From assembly GCA_025927665.1 (NCBI GenBank), contig JAICKZ010000123.1, forward strand, positions 1 through 9,038: DNA of 9,038 nucleotides, given 5' to 3'. The notes beneath the pieces are model-generated. The model saw nothing but the letters and a program-made list of their open reading frames with translations. It had not been told where the DNA came from and ran no database searches. The position numbers were made by a program, and so were the translations under genes. Positions 1 to 6,563 of the stretch are shown piece after piece; the stretch's first letter is position 1, and each line of letters opens with the position of its first letter. The stretch comes from Steroidobacteraceae bacterium (GTDB taxonomy: Bacteria > Pseudomonadota > Gammaproteobacteria > Steroidobacterales > Steroidobacteraceae).

Positions 1-170
1 CCGTTCTGCATAGGTTTGCCGGGTGCAATGTAATGCCATTCTACTTTGTGTTCGTGTTGCCAGGTTAGGATGGCATTGGAAGTTAGCTCTGTGCCATTGT
101 CTGAGACGATCGTGCAGGGAGGGCCTTTGCGTTGAGCGATTTGGTCCAACTCTCGAACTACTCGATATCG
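1..170 (-). mobile_element. IS3-family transposase fragment (integrase catalytic core)
   Basis: Read on the minus strand, this stretch is open and encodes part of the rve/DDE integrase core of an IS3-family OrfB-type transposase. The readable series is YRVVRELDQIAQRKGPP, then TIVSDNGTELTSNAI, then WHYIAPGKPMQNG running off base 1. SDNGTE carries the second Asp of the DDE triad. The first Asp would lie upstream and the Glu downstream beyond the window. Similarity stops near base 170; past that point the frame gives residues unlike the family and a stop at 195-197. The N-terminal half and that end of the IS, with its inverted repeat, are therefore missing here. Whether the C-terminal end is intact cannot be seen. 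It is probably inactive, and it abuts an RTX gene fragment directly. Family assignment is from remembered motifs and is strong; the exact IS group is not determined. Confidence 0.85.
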
Positions 171-1109
171 AGCTACTTTTACAACGATGGCAGTTTAACC
201 GGCTATGCATTGAATGCGATACAGTTCAGTGATGGGACCAGCTGGGACTTGAATACGGTTAAAACCAAGGCTTTAACAGGTACCATGAATGCTGACACAT
301 TAATAGGCTACGTAACAAATGATGTATTAAGTGGCCTAGATGGGGATGACAGCCTCACCGGTGCAGGTGGCACAGATATTTTGCAAGGTGGTGTTGGCAA
401 CGATACGCTCGTTAATTCCTCTGGCAACACACTCTTCAACGGCGGTTCAGGTGCCGATACATTAACTGGCGCAGCCGGTAATGATCTTTTTATCGGGGGA
501 ACCGGCAACGACTTGATCACGACTGGTTCAGGTGCTGACATTATTGCCTTCAACAAAGGCGATGGCCAAGACACCGTGGCGGCGAGTACCACCAAGGACA
601 ATACTTTATCCATTGGTGGTGGGGCCAGTTACGCTGATCTTGTGTTTAGTAAGAGCGGTAATGATCTTATCTTGAAAATGGGATTAACCGATCAAATTAC
701 GTTGAGTAGTTATTACGCAAGCACTTCCAATCACAGCATCAACACTTTGCAAGTGATTTTGGAAGGCAGCTCGGATTACAACGCTGCTTCTACCAATGCA
801 ATGAACAATAAGAAGATCGAAGACTTTAACTTCGATGGCTTGGTCAGTGCATTTGATGCAGCACGCGCGGCCAATCCAAGCTTGACCACGTGGGCGTTGA
901 CCAATGCGTTAACTGCACAATACTTAAGTGGCAGTGATACTGCAGCGCTGGATGGTGATTTGGCGTATCAATATGGATTGTTGGGTAACCGCGGAAATAT
1001 CTCTGCAACCCCTGCGATGAATATCTTAGGTGCGGCGACCTTTGGCACGGCTGCACAGACGTTGCAATCACAAGCGGGATTACAAGATCCAACGCCTAGA
1101 TTGAGTTAA
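171..1109 (+). pseudogene. 5'-truncated RTX calcium-binding (type I secreted) protein, C-terminal part
   Basis: The open frame runs from a TTG at 132 to TAA at 1109, but its first 13 or so codons are the antisense of a transposase fragment, so true RTX sequence begins near 171. It opens with the tail of a haemolysin-related module (ALNAIQFSDGTSW). Glycine-rich nonapeptide repeats follow at roughly residues 53-140 counted from 132 (GGVGNDTL, GGSGADTL, GGTGNDLI, GSGADII), which form a Ca2+-binding beta-roll. Then comes a second haemolysin-related module (about 159-196, SGNDLILKMG...QITLSSYY). The C-terminal region of about 110 residues (LSGSDTAALDGDLAYQYG, FGTAAQTLQ) resembles ends of large RTX proteins, where an uncleaved type I secretion signal usually lies. 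Family members are commonly much longer and start with a catalytic or adhesive domain; none is present here. No ribosome-binding site precedes the TTG. I read it as a remnant, though a short product cannot be excluded. Confidence 0.8.
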
Positions 1110-1125
1110 TCAACTGAAGATGAAT

Positions 1126-1161
1126 ATAGTGGTGTATCGAAAGATACGCCGCTATGTTTTT
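1126..1161 (+). terminator. Rho-independent terminator after the RTX gene
   Basis: A 13-bp stem (1126-1138 with 1143-1155, two G-U pairs) closes on a GAAA tetraloop at 1139-1142. It is followed after one G by five T residues (1157-1161). It starts 16 bases after the RTX stop codon. On the opposite strand there is no T-run, so it mainly serves the plus-strand gene. A well-preserved terminator indicates that the 3' end of the RTX gene is original. Confidence 0.85.
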
Positions 1162-1166
1162 CATCA

Positions 1167-2474
1167 TCATTGATAAAGATCTTCTCGCGTCAGCGGTAAG
1201 CCATGTTGTTGTCCACGACCGTTGATGGCCAGAATTTGGTAGACGCCAATCGAGCCGCGATCAAACTGCGAAGCTGAAACGGCGATATACAACCGCCATA
1301 CACGATAGGCGGCTTCACCGATTAAAGCCACCGCTTGTTCATAATGCGCATCGAGTCGCGATAGCCAATGACGCAATGTCATTGCATAGTGAGGACGCAA
1401 TGCTTCTACGTCCCAAATCTCAAATCCGTTATGCTCCATCACACGTTGAACATTGCTGATGGTTTCCAGTTCGCCATCTGGAAAAACATAACGCTGAATA
1501 AAGCGCGTGCCCGCTGTGGGACGCCATCCTTCTTCATCATTAGTGATGCCATGATTCAAAAACAATCCGCCAGGTTTTAATACGCGTTGCACGCACTGAA
1601 AATATTCCGGCAAATGTTTGATACCGACATGTTCAAACATGCCCACACTGCTCACTTTATCGAATTTCTGATTCGCTGATAGGTCGCGGTAGTCACGCAG
1701 TTCAACGCTCACTTGGTCCTGTAACTTTAGTTCGCGAATTTTCTGCTGCGCATAATCGTGTTGTTGTTGACTCAAGGTAATACCATGCGCCTTAACATGG
1801 TAATGTTTCGCGGCCCAGCAAATCAACGCGCCCCAACCACAACCGATATCCAATAATGTCTCGCCAGGCCGTAAGCGCAACTTGCGACAAATGTGTTCGA
1901 GCTTATTGCTTTGTGCTTGATGAATGCTGTCGCTGGCTTGTTTGAAATAAGCGCATGAGTACACCATCTGATCATCAAGCCAAAGACGATAGAAATCATT
2001 TGATTTGTCGTAGTGAAACGCAATGGCATTGCGATCGCGATTGCGTGAATGTTTACGCAGACCTGGTAGATGTGCTTCAGCATCGAAATGTTGTGCGATA
2101 TCCTCATGTGCATTGTCGTGAATTGTCATCGCGGCAAGTAATAGGCTAATACGATCACGAATGGAAAATTTTAATTTCTCAAGATGATCACGTTGTGCTA
2201 GTAATGCATTCACATCACCTTGCAGATCGATATCTCCATCCACATAAGACTCAGCCAGATGTAGCAAGTCCTGGCGCAGAATCAAACGCCGAAGCGTATT
2301 GGGTGAATGGAACACAATGGTCGCAGCGGCAGGTTTGCGTCCCAACGTTATAGAATCACCGTTCCATAAGCGTATGCTCAAGCTGCCGGTGTAGTGGTGG
2401 AATACTTGTTCCAACGTGCGCATCAACGACTCTGTGTTCGCTATGCGCTGCAACTCTGCGCTGTCAGTACTCAT
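1167..2474 (-). CDS. cfa: Cyclopropane-fatty-acyl-phospholipid synthase family SAM-dependent methyltransferase
   Basis: Members of this family transfer a methylene group from S-adenosylmethionine to the double bond of an unsaturated acyl chain in membrane phospholipids, making cyclopropane fatty acids. The product is 435 residues. The N-terminal domain (about 1-140) is followed by the methyltransferase fold. Visible marks are VYSCAYF at 171-177, the SAM-binding glycine motif LLDIGCGWG at 207-215, FEHVG at 280-284, NHGI at 307-310 and a C-terminal RLYIAVSASQF region. C174, E281, H308 and probably Y396 match the bicarbonate-binding residues known from the E. coli enzyme, so it looks catalytically complete. 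ATG at 2474 is chosen because GAGGG lies about 9 bases upstream and the leader ORF's stop overlaps it (ATGA). A TTG at 2480 is in frame but only 4 bases from that site. Family members include other lipid C-methyltransferases, so the exact product is less certain than the family. Confidence 0.9.
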   Translation of the reverse strand: MSTDSAELQRIANTESLMRTLEQVFHHYTGSLSIRLWNGDSITLGRKPAAATIVFHSPNTLRRLILRQDLLHLAESYVDGDIDLQGDVNALLAQRDHLEKLKFSIRDRISLLLAAMTIHDNAHEDIAQHFDAEAHLPGLRKHSRNRDRNAIAFHYDKSNDFYRLWLDDQMVYSCAYFKQASDSIHQAQSNKLEHICRKLRLRPGETLLDIGCGWGALICWAAKHYHVKAHGITLSQQQHDYAQQKIRELKLQDQVSVELRDYRDLSANQKFDKVSSVGMFEHVGIKHLPEYFQCVQRVLKPGGLFLNHGITNDEEGWRPTAGTRFIQRYVFPDGELETISNVQRVMEHNGFEIWDVEALRPHYAMTLRHWLSRLDAHYEQAVALIGEAAYRVWRLYIAVSASQFDRGSIGVYQILAINGRGQQHGLPLTREDLYQ

Positions 2475-2551
2475 GACCAAAAGCCCTCAACTCTAAGCAA
2501 TCGATTTAAGTGGCTGTTTTCGCCTTGAACGAATAACAATCGATGTGCCAT
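2471..2551 (-). CDS. 26-residue leader ORF overlapping the start of the synthase gene
   Basis: This minus-strand ORF starts at ATG 2551-2549 and ends at TGA 2473-2471. It encodes MAHRLLFVQG at the start and VEGFWS at the end. GAGGAG lies 8 bases upstream of the ATG, the best Shine-Dalgarno site near this gene. Its TGA overlaps the ATG of the downstream synthase in an ATGA arrangement, the classical layout for translational coupling, and the synthase's own GAGGG site lies within the last leader codons. The peptide contains two similar parts (HRLL and NRLL, from a repeated 8-mer ATCGATTG), is moderately basic and has no recognisable domain. It could be a regulatory leader whose translation opens the synthase start, a small protein in its own right, or chance. 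Function unknown. Confidence 0.45.
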   Translation of the reverse strand: MAHRLLFVQGENSHLNRLLRVEGFWS

Positions 2552-2694
2552 CGTGGGTACTCCTCGCGGTGAGCAATGTTAAGATCGTGTGAAACAAGCT
2601 TACCAATCGTTGGCTATGATATCTGCCGATCTTCGTGTCCGAAAACACTGACCAGTGACGCCAATTGGAGTCGACAATTAGAGGGAAGCAACGA

Positions 2695-3288
2695 TCATGT
2701 GAGTCGTTGTCGTTCCCGAAAGGCCGCTACCTTGGCACGATTGCCGCAGACGCTGGTACTGCAAAACAGGCGTCGGTGTCCTTTTGTTCGATCAAGGAAC
2801 CATAGCGTACAATCCGTACCTGCACAGTGCTTGACTAGGGAAGGCTCTTCCATTGTGATCAGCGTTGCAAAAGAGTTTGCGATCGGTACAAGCAACATAT
2901 CGCTGCTATCAATGTCGCTACACTCAATAACACTCATACCTTCGGACGTCGTGACGACTCGGCGATGTAAGGACTCACGCGCCAATAGTTTATTGAGTGT
3001 TTCCACCTCTCGAGAGTAATCAGCATTCGGCGACGTGCGCCAACGATCTAACCAAGCTCGAGCCCATTCGCGCACTTGTCTGGCCTCAGCCGCCGAAAGA
3101 TCAAGTGCTTTACGACTGAACCGCCGCTGAATGCGAGTCGCCGCAGCATCCGCAAGCAACCCCGCACCCATGAGCCATCGTATCCATGCGTTGCCATCGC
3201 CGATCATTTCAAGTTGTTCTCCGTTCGGCGCAAGGGCGGTGTTCAAAAAGTCGATAGCGGAATGACTACCTAGAAATAAGGGATCCAT
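2695..3288 (-). CDS. CGNR zinc-finger (ABATE-type) putative transcriptional regulator
   Basis: The 197-residue protein has the two-part build of the CGNR family. The N-terminal region (about 1-145; it opens FLGSHSAIDFLNT) matches the ABATE domain, thought to bind a ligand or act in stress response. The C-terminal zinc finger has C155, C160, C176 and C181, with CGNR at 181-184 followed by a basic stretch (RAKVAAFRERQR), probably the DNA-binding part. All four presumed zinc ligands are present and the length is normal. The ATG at 3288 has GGAG 5 bases upstream. It is transcribed away from the hydrolase gene at 3431, and the 142 bases between them hold a promoter and nested palindromes. It is therefore the natural candidate to control the hydrolase and perhaps itself. 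Family known; ligand and targets unknown; the link to the hydrolase is inference. Confidence 0.88.
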   Translation of the reverse strand: MDPLFLGSHSAIDFLNTALAPNGEQLEMIGDGNAWIRWLMGAGLLADAAATRIQRRFSRKALDLSAAEARQVREWARAWLDRWRTSPNADYSREVETLNKLLARESLHRRVVTTSEGMSVIECSDIDSSDMLLVPIANSFATLITMEEPSLVKHCAGTDCTLWFLDRTKGHRRLFCSTSVCGNRAKVAAFRERQRLT

Positions 3289-3339
3289 GACGGCTCCGAA
3301 ATAAATGTGATGCAGATAGTGTAACCATTAATTAAACCG

Positions 3340-3368
3340 TTGACACGTTACTTTAGTAACTGTATAAA
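3340..3368 (+). promoter_or_regulatory. Sigma70-type promoter for the hydrolase gene
   Basis: TTGACA at 3340-3345 and TATAAA at 3363-3368 are separated by 17 bases, a perfect -35 box, optimal spacing and a -10 with one mismatch. Transcription would begin near 3375, giving a leader of about 55 bases before the ATG at 3431, with AAGGAG at 3421-3426 as ribosome-binding site. Without a repressor this promoter should be strong. The palindrome in its spacer suggests that it is normally held down. Confidence 0.8.
3347..3360. promoter_or_regulatory. Palindromic operator inside the promoter spacer
   Basis: GTTACT-TT-AGTAAC is a perfect 6-bp inverted repeat that fills most of the space between the -35 and -10 boxes of the hydrolase promoter. 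A protein bound here would block RNA polymerase, so it is most simply a repressor operator. The divergent CGNR gene is the nearest candidate regulator. The look of the site would equally suit a TetR- or HxlR-type dimer encoded elsewhere. Confidence 0.65.
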
Positions 3369-3430
3369 TATATTTTAATAGGTTACATTGAAATGTCGCT
3401 TGTTAGCTTTACTTAATTTTAAGGAGTGTT

Positions 3431-4450
3431 ATGAATTTTCAACTTCGTATACCTGGTTTTGCCACGATTGCGGCGCTTGCCATCGGGTCCTTTTCGCTGT
3501 CGTCTGCGATAGGCGCACCTACTCAACCACTATCTCATCCAACCCAAAGGGAGCATTCAATGACCACGACTCGTTACAACACCGTACAGGTTGATGGCCT
3601 CAGCATCTTCTACCGTGAAGCCGGTGCATCTAATCTTCCTACGGTGCTGTTGCTGCATGGCTTTCCAGCATCATCATTCATGTTTCGCGATTTGATTGAG
3701 CGCCTTGCGGACAAGTACCATGTCATTGCGCCCGACTATCCGGGATTTGGTTACAGTGACGCACCTTCATCCAAAGAATTTGCCTATACGTTCGATCACC
3801 TCGCGGACATCGTTGATAAATTTACCATTCAGCTGGGGCTTACTCAGTATGCTCTTTATATGCAGGACTTCGGCGGTCCGGTGGGCTTTCGTCTTGCAAC
3901 ACGTCATCCGGAGAAAATAACTGCATTGATCGTGCAGAATGCCAATGCATATGAAGAAGGATTGCCTGATAGTTTCTGGACTCCCGCCCGTACCTTGTGG
4001 AAAGATCCTTCAGAAGCAAACTTCAAGATGATTCGTGATGCGGCAATGTCAGACGCAGCGCTTGAATGGAACTACACCCACGGAGTAAAAGATATGAAGC
4101 AGATCAACCCAGACAGTTGGTATCTGCAACGTGCGCTGTTAAGTCGACCTGGCAACAAAGAAATTATGCTCGCGCTTCTATACGACTATCGCAACAATCC
4201 GCCACATTATTCTGAGTGGCACGATTATTTTCGCAAACATCAACCGCCAACGTTGATCACCTGGGGTGCCAATGATCAAATCTTCCCCGCTGTTGGTGCT
4301 CATCCTTATTTGCGGGATCTTCCCAAGGCCGAGCTTCATCTTCTCGATACAGGGCACTTCGCTTTGGAAGATAAGGGTGATGAGATTGCTGCCTTGATAC
4401 ACAACTTCCTGAATCGCAAGCTTGATGGCAAGGAAAGCAAAGGAAATTGA
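3431..4450 (+). CDS. Alpha/beta hydrolase with Asp nucleophile (haloalkane dehalogenase / epoxide hydrolase-like), signal peptide
   Basis: A 339-residue alpha/beta hydrolase. HGFP at 76-79 gives the oxyanion region, PDYPGFGYSD at 101-110 is a typical fold motif, and the nucleophile elbow is MQDFGG with D146. The acid is D282 (WGANDQIFP) and the base H309 (DTGHFALED). An Asp nucleophile points to dehalogenase or epoxide-hydrolase chemistry rather than a Ser esterase. Phe after the nucleophile, where classical haloalkane dehalogenases have Trp, leaves the substrate open. The first 29 residues look like a Sec signal peptide (Arg6, hydrophobic 10-28, cleavage likely after AIGA), implying export to the periplasm. 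The ATG at 3431 has AAGGAG 4 bases upstream. A second in-frame ATG at 3560 (M44) has its own AAAGGGAG and would give a cytoplasmic enzyme starting where the hydrolase core begins. The gene lies divergent from the CGNR regulator, behind an operator-bearing promoter and before a terminator. Confidence 0.88.
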   Translation: MNFQLRIPGFATIAALAIGSFSLSSAIGAPTQPLSHPTQREHSMTTTRYNTVQVDGLSIFYREAGASNLPTVLLLHGFPASSFMFRDLIERLADKYHVIAPDYPGFGYSDAPSSKEFAYTFDHLADIVDKFTIQLGLTQYALYMQDFGGPVGFRLATRHPEKITALIVQNANAYEEGLPDSFWTPARTLWKDPSEANFKMIRDAAMSDAALEWNYTHGVKDMKQINPDSWYLQRALLSRPGNKEIMLALLYDYRNNPPHYSEWHDYFRKHQPPTLITWGANDQIFPAVGAHPYLRDLPKAELHLLDTGHFALEDKGDEIAALIHNFLNRKLDGKESKGN

Positions 4451-4476
4451 TTTCAATATAGTTCAACGGAAGATCG

Positions 4477-4514
4477 AAGGCCGATGGTAGAAATGCCATC
4501 GGCTTTGTTCTTTG
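4477..4514 (+). terminator. Rho-independent terminator after the hydrolase gene
   Basis: An 11-bp stem (4477-4487 with 4496-4506, core GCCGATGG/CCATCGGC, one G-U pair) encloses an 8-base loop. It runs into a T-rich tail (TTTGTTCTTT, beginning within the stem's last pairs). It lies 26 bases after the hydrolase stop, so the hydrolase appears to be transcribed alone. Confidence 0.82.
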
Positions 4515-4640
4515 TATGGTCGAAACCCATGATCAATAACCTGTTGAAGAGGACATTTACTTTTATGTTATCAGCTGGCGTAATAGATACATCACTGCAA
4601 CTCATGTGAAACGCATTATAAATAACCACTGTTATGAGTT

Positions 4641-6563
4641 TTAGAAATCGGCTGCCAGATAGGCACTGAAAGCCACCTTATCATTTGGCTGATAAGCACC
4701 CGCATCAACGGGTATCCATGCATATATATTGGTTGCGTTATTTACGGCTACACGAAACGTGTACGGCTTACCTCTCACTTTGAATTTATAACGGCTACCG
4801 AGCGCAACGCTAGTAAAAGCGGGGACTTGAACTGTGTTATCCACGGTTGTGGTTACTGACCCCACACTATTGAGTCCTATGTCAACTGATAGGGCTGTTG
4901 CAAACGGGAGAGTATAGTTGATATTCACTTGCCCGGAGCGTCGCGGTTGTCCCACCGGCAATCGTCCAATAGTTTCGTTTGCATCCGATACATTGCTTAC
5001 AAGCGGCTGTGAGAACACTCCACCTACTATCATTGTCATTCCTTTTATTGGTGATATGGATAGGCTTATTTCCACGCCGCGATGAGTTTCATCACCAAGT
5101 TGACGATACACACCAAGTGAATCAGTAGTCAGGTAAGGCTTGCTGATATCGAAGTAACCAATGATAAGTTTAGTACTGTCGGTTGGAGTCCAGCGCAAAC
5201 CAATATCTTGTTGTAGCGTTTTAATTGCAGGTAGCGGCTGGCCACGATTCGTGGCGGTGTCTGGTGCAACGCCGCTATCTTCCAACCCTCGAGTATAGCT
5301 TCCATAAACAACCACTGTGGATCCAATGTTTATCGCTAGAGTCGCATTCTGTAGCCAAGGATCAGCTTGATAATATGTGATCGGTAAGTCGGGCTGCGCC
5401 TCTACTTTCGAATATTTCGTGCGTTGCAAACCCAGACCAAGCTCACCTATTTTGTCCCACTGCAGGCCGTAAGCAATGCCTATGGATTGTTGAGTAATAT
5501 GCTCATGAGTCTGCGTACCGAAATTGAAAATAGGTTTTGCAACAGAGAGTTGGTTATTGATATTAGCAATTCCTTCATCAACTGCATCTGATCCGCCATA
5601 GCGAACCAAAACATTACGCCAATGAACTGACCCTATTAATAATTGTTGTAGCGAACCTTTTTTAAGTACACGTGAAATACGAGTTTCACCGCTGGTTGAT
5701 GCAGAACGTTGCGAAGGATCTGCAAAAATGACATGATCGCCAAAGCCTGTAGGGACCACATCAAGAAAGATATTAGCGTAGCTATTGTCGGATTTATATA
5801 ACGAGTGAAACAGTCCGGCGCGCAAGGTCCAAGCATCCAACGTGATTAAACCAAGTACTCCCGCATTATCCCCATAACTATTGGCAGTATCCCACGACGG
5901 CCCTGGATATTTGCCGCGTTGAACTATAGGTGGAAGGTATGGTCCAGCTGAGATATATATCGGCGGTGCAGTTTCATCAATTTTATATGATCGCCCCCAA
6001 AACGTTACTAATTCGATATTCTCCGTTGGATGCCATCGTGGCACCACGCCGAACGATTTACCTCGACCGTTACCACCGTTTCCAAAGTTGTTATGCTCAA
6101 TCGCGACGCCAATAGAAGTTGTAATCTGGGAGCCGAGCAAAGCTAGCTGTCCATCCAATTCTAGGCTTGGGCTGTTATTAGGTCCCATTGTCGCAATAGC
6201 AGATAAAATCGGCGTTGTACTGCTGGTCCGCAACGAGATGTCTACAATACCCGTCGGCGCTGGAAACGGATAATTTTGCGCATCTGGGCCAACACGAATA
6301 TTGGAGCCTAATTGAACGCGTGAAGTAATGGTGGCTTGCTGATCAAAGTACAATCCTTCGATTCTAATATTGCCCGCAGCAGTAGGTGAGAAGCCACGAA
6401 CACTGCTTGAATCATAAAGCCCAATTGAGTCACTTCCGAGGGTGGTACCGAAGGCGTTTTCCGCCGAAGTAATCACATTTTCATCTGCACGCTGCGCATA
6501 AGCATTGAGAGCGATTCCTGCAAATGAAATCAAGACAATAATTTTAGAAAGACGATTGTTCAA
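4641..6563 (-). CDS. TonB-dependent-receptor-like outer-membrane protein
   Basis: The 640-residue product starts with a signal peptide (MNNRLSKIIV..., cleavage likely after AYA at 21-23). A plug-like region follows (about 25-115: ENAFGTTLGSDSIGLY, SSVRGFSP, NIRIEGLYFDQQ, YPFPAPTGIVDISLR). The remainder consists of alternating amphipathic strands of a beta-barrel and ends in Phe, as outer-membrane barrels do. Such receptors import siderophores or other large ligands using energy from TonB/ExbBD; the ligand cannot be told here. No STN signalling domain and no convincing TonB box is visible between the signal peptide and the plug. The start is TTG at 6563: an in-frame stop lies 8 codons upstream, no early Met codon exists, and the signal peptide begins there. 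The ribosome-binding site is weak (GAG, 9 bases away). No partner transport genes are in the window, and it is flanked by a convergent hydrolase and a gene-poor region. Confidence 0.85.
   Translation of the reverse strand: MNNRLSKIIVLISFAGIALNAYAQRADENVITSAENAFGTTLGSDSIGLYDSSSVRGFSPTAAGNIRIEGLYFDQQATITSRVQLGSNIRVGPDAQNYPFPAPTGIVDISLRTSSTTPILSAIATMGPNNSPSLELDGQLALLGSQITTSIGVAIEHNNFGNGGNGRGKSFGVVPRWHPTENIELVTFWGRSYKIDETAPPIYISAGPYLPPIVQRGKYPGPSWDTANSYGDNAGVLGLITLDAWTLRAGLFHSLYKSDNSYANIFLDVVPTGFGDHVIFADPSQRSASTSGETRISRVLKKGSLQQLLIGSVHWRNVLVRYGGSDAVDEGIANINNQLSVAKPIFNFGTQTHEHITQQSIGIAYGLQWDKIGELGLGLQRTKYSKVEAQPDLPITYYQADPWLQNATLAINIGSTVVVYGSYTRGLEDSGVAPDTATNRGQPLPAIKTLQQDIGLRWTPTDSTKLIIGYFDISKPYLTTDSLGVYRQLGDETHRGVEISLSISPIKGMTMIVGGVFSQPLVSNVSDANETIGRLPVGQPRRSGQVNINYTLPFATALSVDIGLNSVGSVTTTVDNTVQVPAFTSVALGSRYKFKVRGKPYTFRVAVNNATNIYAWIPVDAGAYQPNDKVAFSAYLAADF

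Larger units (their letters stand above)
3320..3387. repeat. Outer inverted repeat concentric with the operator
   Basis: TGTAACC at 3320-3326 and GGTTACA at 3381-3387 are exact inverted copies and share the same centre (3353.5) as the inner palindrome at 3347-3360. All four arms contain GTAAC/GTTAC. The centres of each outer and neighbouring inner arm are 26 bases apart on both sides, about two and a half helical turns. The region between the outer and inner arms shows no symmetry beyond chance. The left arm overlaps a possible weak minus-strand promoter for the CGNR gene (GTGTCA, 17 bases, TACACT), so binding could control both directions. Confidence 0.55.

Noticed and set aside
132..170. 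TTG at 132 as a genuine start of the RTX protein
   Set aside because: The codons 132-170 are the antisense of a well-conserved transposase segment and there is no ribosome-binding site, so the start is an accident of the junction.
1823..2149. Overlapping frames inside the synthase gene on both strands
   Set aside because: They lie entirely within a strongly supported coding gene and show no family character of their own.
2646..2657. Terminator of the CGNR gene
   Set aside because: Once a usable loop is allowed the stem is only 4 bp, followed by four T residues; kept as an observation only.
4622..4635. Hairpin ATAAC-CACT-GTTAT as terminator of the receptor gene
   Set aside because: The stem is only 5 A/T-rich pairs and no real T-run follows on the minus strand; too weak to call.
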